A DNA stretch of 64,000 nucleotides from Citroniella saccharovorans (GTDB lineage: Bacteria; Bacillota; Clostridia; Tissierellales; Peptoniphilaceae), in NCBI RefSeq assembly GCF_035481615.1, contig NZ_JAYKOT010000001.1, forward strand, positions 62,001-126,000, given 5' to 3'. Shown here in pieces: positions 27,510 through 35,701 of the stretch (the stretch's first letter is position 1; the number at the start of each line of letters is the position of its first letter). The notes under the pieces are model-generated. The model made no database searches. It had not been told where the DNA came from and saw only the letters and a program-made list of their open reading frames with translations. The position numbers were made by a program, and so were the translations under genes.

Positions 27510-28268
27510 TTACTTATAATCGCCCATCTCTTCTCTATACTTAATCATAATTTCATGGAACATCTCAGCAGAGGTTGGAGGAGTATAGGTGATAGAGTTA
27601 GCTCCAGCTTCTATGGTCTTGCTTATAAGCTCATCTGAATTTCCTCCAGTTGCAATAATTGGAAATTCTTCGCCTATAGATTTTCTAATCCTAGAAACAA
27701 GTTCAGCAGTGTTTTTCCCAGCAGATACATTTAATATGCTTGCTCCTGCGTGAATTTTCCCTTTAAAATCATCATCATAAGAAACTATAGTAGCAATTAC
27801 TGGTATATCTACAGCGTTTGCAATATCTTTTATAACATCATTTGCCATAGGAGCATTTACAACAACTCCAAAAGCTCCTAAAAGTTCTGCTTGAAGAGCA
27901 ATATTTACAGCCCTAATCCCAGTTGTAAGTCCTCCTCCTACTCCTGTGAATACAGGAACAGATGCCGTATTTATAATAGCTTGCATTATGGAAAGCTGCG
28001 GAGTAAAAGGGTAGACTGCAATTACAGATTGGGCATTGTGATTCTTAACAAGGGCAACATCCGTTGTAAAAAGTAATGTCTTTATTCTAACTCCTAAGAT
28101 TTTTATTCCAGAAGCCTTATAAGAAGCCTCTGGTACTTTTATTATTTTAGACCTAAGTCTTGACTTAACTTCAGGAATAAATTTTCCTTTTTTCTCTTCT
28201 GGATAAATAAGTTCACTTACACTTACAATTTGCTTGTCAATTGATCTTGGATCATTGTTTTTAGTCAT
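27510..28268 (-). CDS. TIM-barrel-like protein of unknown function
   Basis: A 252-residue soluble protein that looks like a TIM barrel: repeated beta-strand/glycine patterns (SVPVFTGVGGGLTTG, IPVIATIVSYDDD, ASILNVSAGKNTAE, FPIIATGGNSDEL, GANSITYTPPT) with a C-terminal phosphate-binding-type GG loop as in the thiamine-phosphate synthase and indole-glycerol-phosphate synthase group. I do not recognise a specific enzyme. It has its own ribosome site AAGGAGGCGTAGC and probably its own TATAAT promoter, upstream of which lies the peptide locus. Confidence 0.6.
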   Translation of the reverse strand: MTKNNDPRSIDKQIVSVSELIYPEEKKGKFIPEVKSRLRSKIIKVPEASYKASGIKILGVRIKTLLFTTDVALVKNHNAQSVIAVYPFTPQLSIMQAIINTASVPVFTGVGGGLTTGIRAVNIALQAELLGAFGVVVNAPMANDVIKDIANAVDIPVIATIVSYDDDFKGKIHAGASILNVSAGKNTAELVSRIRKSIGEEFPIIATGGNSDELISKTIEAGANSITYTPPTSAEMFHEIMIKYREEMGDYK

Positions 28269-28364
28269 AGCTACGCCTCCTTTTTTGGTAAATCTTTTAT
28301 TAAATTATACTATATTCAAATTAAAAATAGTATATTTTTAGATTAATATAAAATAAATTTTAAA

Positions 28365-28394
28365 AAATAAAAAACCCGCAGAATTTTCTGCAGG
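28365..28394 (-). terminator. Terminator downstream of the peptide gene
   Basis: On the minus strand CCTGCAGAA-AA-TTCTGCGGG (one G-U pair) is followed by T6. It ends the transcript of the 51-aa peptide gene, leaving a structured 3' region of about 250 nt. Confidence 0.8.
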
Positions 28395-28445
28395 CTTTAA
28401 ACTTAGAAAGATTTAATATAAATCTACTAAGGGGTAGGCTACTTG

Positions 28446-28475
28446 CCCTAGAAGGCTCTCGCCAACCTTCCAGGG
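28446..28475 (-). ncRNA. Strong hairpin in the 3' region of the peptide transcript
   Basis: CCCTGGAAGG and CCTTCTAGGG form a 10-bp stem with a single G-U pair and a 10-nt loop TTGGCGAGAG. It lies between the peptide stop and the terminator, in sequence GC-richer than its surroundings, and a second inverted repeat (GTTTACCA/TGGTAAAC, about 28484-28540) lies next to it. Could be a small RNA or mRNA-stability structure; no family recognised. Confidence 0.35.
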
Positions 28476-28642
28476 AAGCTTTTGTTTACCAAAATTTTTT
28501 TGTAACAAAAACTTTTTTTAAGGATGATGATTGGTAAACTCACTTTTTAAAAACTATATACCTAAAATAACATTTTCTTATAAACTCATTTTTTAAATTT
28601 AATTACTGTTAATAAAGTTTTCAGTCAAATTGTAAACTGAAG

Positions 28643-28798
28643 TTACATTAATGATGTAGGATTGTCACCAAGGATGAAAATAAATACATCCCAATCATAA
28701 CCTGGCTTGCTAGCAGCTAGGTCGATATTTTTATTAAGAGGGGCAAATCCTGTTAGTAATGTAGCAACGACTAATAAAAGCGCTAATATTTTTTTCAT
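28643..28798 (-). CDS. Small secreted peptide, candidate pheromone precursor
   Basis: A 51-residue frame too short for routine calling. It has a clear signal-like N-terminus (KK, then LALLLVVATLLTGFA), a short linker and a C-terminus rich in aromatic and aliphatic residues (GYDWDVFIFILGDNPTSLM). The acidic-hydrophobic core DVFIFILGD recalls the short hydrophobic peptides read by Rgg regulators. GGAGGAG stands 9 nt before the ATG at 28798; two ATGs at 28807 and 28804 are too close to it. It has its own promoter and terminator and is divergent from a helical-repeat HTH regulator at 29092. Precursor role inferred. Confidence 0.65.
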   Translation of the reverse strand: MKKILALLLVVATLLTGFAPLNKNIDLAASKPGYDWDVFIFILGDNPTSLM

Positions 28799-28824
28799 AT
28801 GCATCATCTCCTCCTCACACTTAT

Positions 28825-28853
28825 ATATTAATTCATCTAGTTAGAGTTTACAA
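28825..28853 (-). promoter_or_regulatory. Promoter of the small peptide gene
   Basis: Minus strand TTGTAA, 17-bp spacer, TAATAT; the -10 box is about 25 nt above the start codon. Confidence 0.6.
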
Positions 28854-28862
28854 GGGAAATAT

Positions 28863-28878
28863 GTGACTAGTTCGTCAC
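28863..28878. promoter_or_regulatory. Operator-like dyad upstream of the peptide promoter
   Basis: GTGAC-TAGTTC-GTCAC, a perfect 5+5 inverted repeat whose near edge is 9 bp upstream of the peptide promoter -35 box, the position where Rgg-type regulators bind. Not located near the regulator's own promoter. Confidence 0.5.
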
Positions 28879-29015
28879 TTTTGGTATTTTAAAAAAAGTT
28901 TATTATAGCAAGATTTATAAAGCACCAATTTCCTTCAATATATTATACAGTATTTTAAGTTTTTTGAAAAGTACATTATCTATTTAAAGTACTTAGTATT
29001 AAAGAAAGCTTAATG

Positions 29016-29044
29016 TTGATAAAAAAGACTCCTTGTCTTATAAT
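29016..29044 (+). promoter_or_regulatory. Promoter of the HTH/helical-repeat regulator
   Basis: TTGATA, 17-bp spacer, TATAAT, followed by a ribosome site AAAGGAGATG before the ATG at 29092. The spacer holds a small dyad AAGAC-N5-GTCTT (29025-29039). The remaining 28879-29015 is AT-rich without other signals. Confidence 0.75.
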
Positions 29045-29091
29045 TAATAGTGACTTCAAATGACAATATTTAATAGAAAAGGAGATGTTTT

Positions 29092-30006
29092 ATGGAAAGT
29101 GAAAAAAGTTTAGGACAACTTTTAAAAGATATTAGAAAAGAAAATAAATACACTCAAGAAGATGTCGCTAAAGCTTTATTCATGAGTAGAAGGACCCTTA
29201 TAAGAATTGAAAACGATGAAACTGAGCCAACTATAGAACTTCTCTCTCAGCTATCCGACCTATATAGGACCAATCTTCTTTCATTAATATATGAAAAAAT
29301 TAAATTTAAAAATGCATCGGCGATGCATATTATTCAAAATCTTGAAAATATTTGTATGAATAGCAATTACGACTCAATAAAAAGTGTGCTTAAGGATCTC
29401 TACTCTATTTGCGAAAAAGATCCAGAAAATAAAAATTTATTGCAATACTATTACACTTATTGTGGATTCTACTATGTAAATTCATCCAAGATGGATTTAA
29501 ATCTTGCTATAGAATTTCTTAACAGGGCATTAACTATCTTCAATAAAAATTTTGTAATTTCTGAATATAAAGACTTTGTATATTCAGATATAGAATTAAG
29601 GGCATTATGCGCTCTTTCATTAGCCTACAAAAAAAGAGATAAAACTGATGAATATGAAGATATACTAGAATATTCTTTTAAGACTTTAAAAAAAATAAGT
29701 TCTACCTACTTTATACTTGGCAACCAATATGCTTCAAGCCTTACTTTTCAATCAAGAATTGATGAAAGTTTAAGTCTAGTTGATAAACTTATTGAAAAAG
29801 CTAAAAAGTATAACCATCAAGTATTTCTTCCGCTTTTGTTTTACCTAAATTTTTTAAATTACAATATAGTTAAGGATTATGAAAAATCTGACCAGTATTT
29901 AATAAGCGCAATAGCTTTGGCTGATGTATATTCATCCTATGACCTAAAAAATAGAATAAAAGCTAAATCCAAAATAATAACACAGTCGAGAAAAACAAGT
30001 AAATAA
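29092..30006 (+). CDS. RNPP/Rgg-like HTH regulator with helical-repeat domain
   Basis: A 304-residue protein with an N-terminal Cro/CI-type HTH (about 8-62: LKDIRKENKYTQEDVAKALF, RRTLIRIENDETEPTIELL) and a long all-helical C-terminal part (70-300) with TPR-like spacing of Tyr and Leu residues (YYYTYCGFYYVNSSK, ALSLAYKKRDKTDEYEDIL). This is the plan of the Rgg/PlcR/PrgX class, whose helical repeats bind a short imported peptide and switch DNA binding. A secreted 51-aa peptide gene faces it 290 bp away. No membrane segments. Peptide sensing is inferred from architecture and neighbourhood. Confidence 0.7.
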   Translation: MESEKSLGQLLKDIRKENKYTQEDVAKALFMSRRTLIRIENDETEPTIELLSQLSDLYRTNLLSLIYEKIKFKNASAMHIIQNLENICMNSNYDSIKSVLKDLYSICEKDPENKNLLQYYYTYCGFYYVNSSKMDLNLAIEFLNRALTIFNKNFVISEYKDFVYSDIELRALCALSLAYKKRDKTDEYEDILEYSFKTLKKISSTYFILGNQYASSLTFQSRIDESLSLVDKLIEKAKKYNHQVFLPLLFYLNFLNYNIVKDYEKSDQYLISAIALADVYSSYDLKNRIKAKSKIITQSRKTSK

Positions 30007-30017
30007 TTGAGTTTAAA

Positions 30018-30102
30018 TTACAGATAATAATAAATCTACAAGGCAAAAGAGTAAATCTTTAAAGAATGCAAGTAGACTTAACTAAGTATCTGTAATTTTT
30101 TT
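30018..30102 (+). terminator. Possible long-loop terminator of the regulator gene
   Basis: ATTACAGAT (30018-30026) and ATCTGTAAT (30088-30096) are perfectly complementary, followed by a T-run. The roughly 60-nt loop makes this tentative. Confidence 0.4.
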
Positions 30103-30153
30103 ATTTAATAATTTTAAATTTTATAATAAGAGTTTATTTTTACTTAGTATGGG

Positions 30154-30159
30154 TATAAT
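30154..30159 (+). promoter_or_regulatory. Possible -10 box of ahpC
   Basis: TATAAT without a good -35, placed just before the hairpin duplicated by repeat copy C. If used, the 197-bp repeat is transcribed as part of the ahpC 5' leader. Confidence 0.35.
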
Positions 30160-30183
30160 AGCTAATGTAGTCTAAAGGCTACT

Positions 30184-30380
30184 CAAGTTATTGACAAAGT
30201 AGCAAAATCCAAAAGGTACGCTGCATACGAAAGAAATTGTAAGAAATTTAAATTGAAATAATCCACCCGTAAATCGCACTGTTTGAGCGTTAGCGAGTTT
30301 GCGATTTACAGGATTATGAGATTTAGAATTTCGGGGTTTCTGCAGTCGGAAAAGCGTTTTTGGATTTTGTCTACACTCTG
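30184..30380 (-). repeat. Hairpin-targeting 197-bp repeat, copy C
   Basis: Reverse orientation to copy A: begins CAAGTTATTGACAAAG and ends GGATTTTGTCTACACTCTG. Exact 18-bp direct repeats TGTAGTCTAAAGGCTACT flank it with no gap (30166-30183, 30381-30398); each can fold as a 6-bp stem with loop TAAA. It lies between the ahpC promoter region and its ribosome site. Confidence 0.9.
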
Positions 30381-30432
30381 TGTAGTCTAAAGGCTACTAA
30401 TATTATAAAAATAAAATTCTAAGGAGGACTTT

Positions 30433-30999
30433 ATGTCATTAGTAGGTAAAAAAATAGAAGAATTTAAATTAGATGCTTATGATTCTAAAAATGATAAATT
30501 TGTCACAGTTTCAAATGAAGATTTAGCTGGTAAGTGGACTGTATTTATGTTTTATCCAGCAGATTTTACTTTCGTTTGCCCAACTGAACTTGAAGATATG
30601 CAGGAGCATTATTCTACTCTTAAATCTTTAAATACTGAAGTTTACTCTGTTTCTACAGATACACACTTCGTTCACAAGGCTTGGCACGACCACTCTCAAG
30701 CTATTTCCAAGCTTGAATTTACTATGATAGGCGATCCACAAAAAGACCTAACACAAAAATTAGATGTTCTTGGGGAAGATGGTCTAGCTCAAAGAGGAAC
30801 ATTTATAATAGACCCAGACGGAATAATCCAATCAATTGAGATAAACTCTGGAAATATGGGAAGAGATGCTTCTCTTGTAGTAGATAAGATAAAAGCCCAA
30901 CAATTCTTAAGAGAAAACCCTGGAGAAGTTTGTCCAGCAAAATGGAAAGAAACTGGAAAATCACTTACTCCTGGACTAGACCTAGTAGGTAAAATTTAA
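30433..30999 (+). CDS. ahpC: Alkyl hydroperoxide reductase, peroxiredoxin subunit
   Basis: Typical 2-Cys peroxiredoxin, 188 residues, which reduces H2O2 and organic peroxides. Peroxidatic Cys49 lies in FTFVCPTEL and resolving Cys167 in GEVCPAKW. The C-terminal tail is intact. AAGGAGG precedes the start, and ahpF begins at the next base after the stop, so the pair is a two-gene unit for oxidative-stress defence in an anaerobe. The upstream leader carries repeat copy C. Confidence 0.96.
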   Translation: MSLVGKKIEEFKLDAYDSKNDKFVTVSNEDLAGKWTVFMFYPADFTFVCPTELEDMQEHYSTLKSLNTEVYSVSTDTHFVHKAWHDHSQAISKLEFTMIGDPQKDLTQKLDVLGEDGLAQRGTFIIDPDGIIQSIEINSGNMGRDASLVVDKIKAQQFLRENPGEVCPAKWKETGKSLTPGLDLVGKI

Positions 31000-32560
31000 A
31001 TGTTTTTAGATGAAAATCTAAAAAATCAGTTAAAAGAATATCTAAAGCTTATTGAAAATGATCTTTTGATAAGTTTAAGTTTGGACTCTGGCGAAAAAAG
31101 CAAAGACCTAAAGGAATTTTTAGAAGAAGTTATAGGTGAGAGTGACGGTAAGATTAGTCTTGTAGAAAAAAAAACTTCCAATCACTCCATCATTTAGAAT
31201 TGATAGGAAGAATAAAGAAATTGGAATAACTTATTCAGGGGTTCCACTAGGTCACGAGTTTGAAAGCTTTGTTATAAGCCTAATTCAAGCTGGAGGAAGA
31301 CCTCCCAAAATTAGCGATGAAGCAAAAAAAAGAATTGAAAGTATAGAGGAAAAGCTTGATTTTACAACATTTGTTTCCCTATCTTGCGTAAACTGTCCAG
31401 AAACTGTTTCAAACTTAAATCTTATGGCTGTATTAAATGAAAATATTTCTTCAACAATTATAGAAGGCTCCTTCAATAGAAAGATGGCTGAAGAGAATAA
31501 TATTCTTTCAGTTCCAAAAGTATTTCTAAATAAGGAAGATTTTTTAAGCGGGAGAAAAAGCTTAGATGAAATTTTAGATAAATTAACTAGCCTAAATAAG
31601 CTTGAAAGTACTCCAGCTTTAGAAAAAAATTCTTCAGATGAATTATATGACCTTCTAGTTATTGGCCAGGGGCCAAGCGGGGTAAGTGCTAGCATATATG
31701 CAGCCAGAAAATCTTTAAAGACAATAATGGTTGGAGAAGTTTTCGGAGGTCAGGTTTTAGATACAGGGTCAATAGAAAATATAATAGGAAATAAAATTAT
31801 AGAAGGTCCAAGCTATATATCGGGCTTAAAAAAACACGTAGAGGACTATCCTATCGAGCTTGCAAGTAATGTAAGGGCTGAAAAAATAGAAAAGGTAAAT
31901 GAAATATTTGTAACAAGTCTTTCAAATAAAAGACTTATAAAATCAAAGACAGTAATTGTGGCAACTGGAGCCAGTTATAGAAATTTAAATATTCCAGGAG
32001 AAAAAGAGTTTAAGGGTAAGGGAGTATCCTACTGCACCCACTGTGATGGCCCATTTTTTTCTGGGATGGATGTAGCTGTAATAGGCGGAGGAAACTCTGG
32101 AGTTGAAGCTGCAATCGACCTTTCGTCAAATTGCAGAAAAGTTTACCTAATTCAAAGATCAGATAAACTTTCAGCTGACGAGGTCCTACAAGAAAGGCTA
32201 AAAAGTAAGGAAAATGTTCAAATCTTACTAAATGCAGTAAGTGAAGAAATTGTAGGAGAAAAAAAAGTAGAAAAGCTAATCTATAAAGATAAAAATACCG
32301 GCGAAAAGAAAGAAATAAACCTAAGCGGAATTTTTGTACAAATTGGTCTAGACCCAAACACAGAATTTTTAAACGGTCTAGTAGAGAAAAATAAACTTGG
32401 AGAAATTCTAGTAGATGAGTCTCAAATGACAAGCCAAAAAGGCCTATTCGCTGCTGGAGACTGTACAAATTCAAAATACAAGCAAATAGTAATTTCCTTA
32501 GGAAGTGGAGCAAGTGCAGGGCTTGCCGCCTATGACTATATTGTAAGAAATGGACTATAA
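31000..32560 (+). CDS. ahpF: Alkyl hydroperoxide reductase flavoprotein subunit (frame break)
   Basis: NADH-dependent flavoprotein that recycles AhpC. The joined frames give 519 residues, the AhpF length. The N-terminal domain has the redox pair in SLSCVNCPETVS. The thioredoxin-reductase-like part has the FAD motif IGQGPSGVSASIYAARK, the active-site disulfide in SYCTHCDGPFF, the NAD motif AVIGGGNSGVEAA and FAAGDCT near the end. The frame breaks after LVEKK in a run of nine A (31166-31174); with eight A it continues LPITPSFRIDRKNKEIG and joins the rest. The start at 31000 abuts the ahpC stop. Confidence 0.9.
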
Positions 32561-32611
32561 AAAATTACTAGATAAATAATTAAAGTAAGACCCAGGATTT
32601 TTTCCTGGGTT

Positions 32612-32809
32612 CAGGTTGTTGACAAAGTGGCAAAATCCAAAAAGTAGCTTTCCATACGAAAGAAATTGTAAGAAATTAAAATTGAAATAATCCGCCCGTA
32701 AATCGCACTGTTTGAGCGATAGCGAGCTATTGATTTACAGGATTATGAGATTTAGAATTTCGGGGTTTCTGCAGTCGGATAAGCGTTTTTGGATTTTGTC
32801 TACACTATG
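32612..32809 (-). repeat. Hairpin-targeting 198-bp repeat, copy D
   Basis: Begins CAGGTTGTTGACAAAGTGG and ends GGATTTTGTCTACACTATG. The 23 bases on the left (32589-32611, a terminator hairpin with stem ACCCAGGA/TCCTGGGT) are repeated exactly on the right (32810-32832). Inserted in the ahpF terminator. Confidence 0.92.
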
Positions 32810-32836
32810 GACCCAGGATTTTTTCCTGGGTTTTTT
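32810..32836 (+). terminator. ahpF terminator, distal copy
   Basis: Stem ACCCAGGA/TCCTGGGT with loop TTTT, then T6. The proximal copy (32589-32611) has the same hairpin but has lost its T-tract to the inserted repeat, so read-through into copy D is expected. Confidence 0.85.
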
Positions 32837-32921
32837 AATTGAAAAATAAAAGCTAAAGTAGGAGTATTGATTTTTAAAAATTTATATAAGATAATATTAG
32901 TAGAATAAAAAGGAGGAAGTC

Positions 32922-33680
32922 ATGAATAGTATAAGAATAAAATATCTATTTCACTCAGGATATGTAGTGGAATTTCCCGATAAAATCCTTATATTTGACT
33001 ACTATAAAGGAGCCTTAAGTAATTTCCTAAAGAAAGACAAAAAAATATATTTTTTTGTAAGTCACGGACATAAAGATCATTTCAATAATAAAATATTTGA
33101 CTATAAAGATATCGGTAAAACCTACTTTATCCTATCAAATGATATTCTTGGTGTAAAAAAAGAAGGTAAAATCTTAAATATCGGTCAAAATAAGGAAGAA
33201 ATAGAAAATAAAAAGAGAATCCTAGGAAAAAATGTGCATCTTATGGCAAGTAACCAAACTTTTAAAATAGATGATATGTTAATAAAAACATTCGGATCAA
33301 CAGATTTGGGAGTTAGCTTTTTAGTTCAAACCCAAGGTGTAGGCATATTCCACGCTGGAGATTTAAACCTTTGGATATGGGACGAGGACACTAAAGAAGA
33401 AAGAGAAGAAATGTATAAAGCCTTTATGAAAGAAATTAAAAAAATTTCACAAGAAAAAGTAGACATAGCTTTCTTCCCACTTGATCCAAGGCTAGAAGAA
33501 AGAGCAGAAGACGGCTTGAAAATCTTTATAGATGAAGTTCCTTCCCAGCTAGTTTTCCCTATGCACCAAGAAGATGACTACTCCAAATCCATCTCCTTTT
33601 TTAACAGTCACAGTGAATATAGAGAAGTTTTTAAACCAATTTACGACAGAGGCCAAACATTTATAATAAGTTTAGAATAA
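32922..33680 (+). CDS. Metallo-beta-lactamase-fold hydrolase
   Basis: A 252-residue protein of the UlaG/MBL-fold type. The metal-binding motif is FFVSHGHKDHF (H48, H50, D52, H53), with a further ligand region GIFHAGDLNLW and a C-terminal VFPMHQED. No signal peptide. Substrate unknown. AAGGAGGAAGTC stands before the start. The 3' part of the gene and its downstream sequence are duplicated at 38517-38959. Confidence 0.82.
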   Translation: MNSIRIKYLFHSGYVVEFPDKILIFDYYKGALSNFLKKDKKIYFFVSHGHKDHFNNKIFDYKDIGKTYFILSNDILGVKKEGKILNIGQNKEEIENKKRILGKNVHLMASNQTFKIDDMLIKTFGSTDLGVSFLVQTQGVGIFHAGDLNLWIWDEDTKEEREEMYKAFMKEIKKISQEKVDIAFFPLDPRLEERAEDGLKIFIDEVPSQLVFPMHQEDDYSKSISFFNSHSEYREVFKPIYDRGQTFIISLE

Positions 33681-33814
33681 TTAAGACAAAAGATTAAAGC
33701 TAATAAAAGAGATTTACTTGACTTATATATAATTTCCTAACGCCTATTTTAATTATTTTTCTTAAATTAAACTAATCGTAGATATATTTTAAAAAAATCA
33801 AAAAAAATAAAAAT
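33372..33814 (+). repeat. Long direct repeat, left copy
   Basis: The last 310 bases of the MBL-fold gene plus about 130 bases of downstream sequence recur at 38517-38959 with roughly 95 percent identity by eye. The pair brackets a 4.7-kb cassette. Confidence 0.9.
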
Positions 33815-34010
33815 CAGAGCGTAGACAAAATCCAAAAACGCTTAGTGGGCTACAAAAATTTAGAAATTCTAGCTTCTCTAATGCTGTAGGCCCGTAACTC
33901 GCTAAGCTCGGCAGTAGGGTTTACGGGCGCATTATTTCAATTTGAATTTCTTAAAATTTCTTCCGAATGGAACGCTTCCTTTTGGATTTTGCCTTTTTGT
34001 GGGCAGTCTG
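33815..34010 (+). repeat. Hairpin-targeting 196-bp repeat, copy E (most diverged)
   Basis: Begins CAGAGCGTAGACAAAATCC and ends TTTGTGGGCAGTCTG. The interior differs more from the other copies. It is inserted in the AT-rich palindrome AATATAAAAA/TTTTTATTAT, whose left half is only partly duplicated at 33805-33814. The uninterrupted version of the site survives in the right-hand direct repeat near 38946-38966. Confidence 0.8.
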
Positions 34011-34020
34011 AATATAAAAA

Positions 34021-34340
34021 TTTTTATTATGACGACTTTTTAGATTTACTTGAAATGGAAAAGGCAGACATCTCTATTCAAAATCCATATTATATCCACT
34101 GTTTGAAAATCTTGAAAATGTAAAGGAAGCTTACAAAAAAGTTTATGAAGGGTCAACAAAGCTTTCACATCTTGCTGTAAATGGCAGTGACATGATTGAA
34201 ATTGGATATGAAGGTGAAAACATAAAAAAAAGTTTTAAAGTATCTGTTGAAACAGGTTATTGCAGGGCCAAAGATATACGAGTGGGAAAAGTTAATAAAT
34301 ATTGCTCAAAGGGTTAAAGGCGATATTGTTGGGAGTGAAT
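34021..34340 (+). pseudogene. Fragment of a CCA-adding enzyme gene
   Basis: No single open frame, but successive frames read NPLFENLENVKEAYKKVYEG, LSHLAVNGSDMIEIGYEGENI and IYEWEKLINIAQRVKGDIVG. This matches the C-terminal domain of tRNA nucleotidyltransferase (the LAVNGxDLIELG motif). At least two frame changes and the missing N-terminal catalytic domain show that it is dead. It marks the left edge of the cassette between the long direct repeats. Confidence 0.6.
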
Positions 34341-34344
34341 AGTT

Positions 34345-35688
34345 ATGACTAAAAACATTATAAATAAGAATTTTTTGACTAAGGTTCTGGACAAGTCCAA
34401 CCAAGGTATACACATAGTAGACTCTAACGGTACAACTCTATATTATAATAAGACTGCCGAAGAGATTGACGGAATTTCAAAGGAAGAAATTTTAGGCAAA
34501 AATATGAAGGACCTTGTTAAAACAGGACTTTTTTCAAGGTCTGTCGCCCTAGATGTTATAGAGTCATGCAAACAAAAAGAGGTTGTGCAATATATAAATG
34601 ATAGAGTGGTTATTGCCACTGGTGTGCCTATAACGAAGGACAAAGAGTTAGAAGCTGTAGTGGTGTTTGTTAAAGACTCTAAAGTTCTACGTGATATGAC
34701 TTTGCAGCTACAAGATTTACTTATTGAAAATAACTACATGGCCAAAAATCTCTCTAAATATAATTCGAAGTACTTAAAGGAAGGAATTATAATTTCAAAC
34801 TCTAAGGCAATGCAAAGGATTATGAAGGTCGCAAATAGAGTTTCAAAGTTAGAAACTCCAATTTTTTTACTTGGAGAGCCAGGATGTGGAAAGACTATGT
34901 TTGCAAAGTACATCCACGAAAACTCACTTAGAATTGATAAGCCATTTATAAAGCTAGACTGTTCTGCTATTCCAAAGTCAATTATCGAAACGGAAATGTT
35001 TGACGACGAAAATAGTTACAATGGTTCCCTACTTAAACAAGCGGAAGGTGGAACTCTATTTATTGACGAGATTGCAGACATGCCACTACCTTGTCAGCAA
35101 AGACTTGTGTATGAACTAAATAGAATAAAAAATTCTATGAAATCTCATGGGGCTAGCCCTAGCATAAGAATCATAGCTGCATCAAACGAAAATATTAGCA
35201 AAAACATTTCTGATGGCAAGTTTAGAATGGATTTGTACTATCTACTAAATATCATCCCAATTAAAATTCCTCCACTTAGGGAAAGAAGTGAAGATATTAT
35301 TCCACTAATCAATCTATTTTTAAACAAGTACAATGAGTTTTACAACGAAGACAAGTCAATTTCTCCAAATTGTAAAAAGTTTTTAATTAACTACAGCTGG
35401 CCCGGAAATGTGCGTGAGTTAGAAAATATAATTGAAAGACTCGTTGTCACCAGCGACACTGATGTAATTGACGTGGAACATGTGGAAGAGTTTATAAATA
35501 ATTTCTACACTAAGATTGATGATGGCAAGACTTTTAAAGAAAAAGTAGAAAGTTATGAGAAAAAATTAATCCTTGAATATAGTAAACAAGTGTCTTCAAT
35601 TAAGGAGCTTTCAATCCTTGCAGGGATAAACGAATCCACCCTTCGAAAGAAAATTGAGAGATTTAATTTAAATATTACATTTTCGTAA
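34345..35688 (+). CDS. PAS-AAA-Fis regulator lacking the GAFTGA loop (TyrR-like)
   Basis: A 447-residue enhancer-binding-type regulator: PAS domain (about 10-115, GIHIVDSNGTTLYYN), AAA+ domain (Walker A GEPGCGKT at 177-184, Walker B LFIDEIADMP, RMDLYYLLNIIPIKIPPLRER) and a Fis-like HTH at the C-terminus (IKELSILAGINESTLRKKIE). The segment that normally holds GAFTGA, needed to touch sigma-54, reads DDENSYNGS (220-228). It therefore should not activate sigma-54 and resembles TyrR-type regulators that work with the main sigma factor. It precedes an agmatinase-family gene and a transporter, its likely targets; PAS would sense the ligand. Confidence 0.8.
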   Translation: MTKNIINKNFLTKVLDKSNQGIHIVDSNGTTLYYNKTAEEIDGISKEEILGKNMKDLVKTGLFSRSVALDVIESCKQKEVVQYINDRVVIATGVPITKDKELEAVVVFVKDSKVLRDMTLQLQDLLIENNYMAKNLSKYNSKYLKEGIIISNSKAMQRIMKVANRVSKLETPIFLLGEPGCGKTMFAKYIHENSLRIDKPFIKLDCSAIPKSIIETEMFDDENSYNGSLLKQAEGGTLFIDEIADMPLPCQQRLVYELNRIKNSMKSHGASPSIRIIAASNENISKNISDGKFRMDLYYLLNIIPIKIPPLRERSEDIIPLINLFLNKYNEFYNEDKSISPNCKKFLINYSWPGNVRELENIIERLVVTSDTDVIDVEHVEEFINNFYTKIDDGKTFKEKVESYEKKLILEYSKQVSSIKELSILAGINESTLRKKIERFNLNITFS

Positions 35689-35701
35689 CATATCTTTTTT
35701 C

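Noticed and set aside
29050..29065. Second operator copy (GTGAC) downstream of the regulator promoter
   Set aside because: Only one half-site is present, without a matching inverted half.
6023..34010. Group IIC intron or attC-type explanation for the 197-bp repeats
   Set aside because: Group IIC introns do insert beside terminators, but they are far longer, contain domain V and do not duplicate the hairpin; the copies here are short, have terminal inverted repeats and lie between duplicated hairpins.
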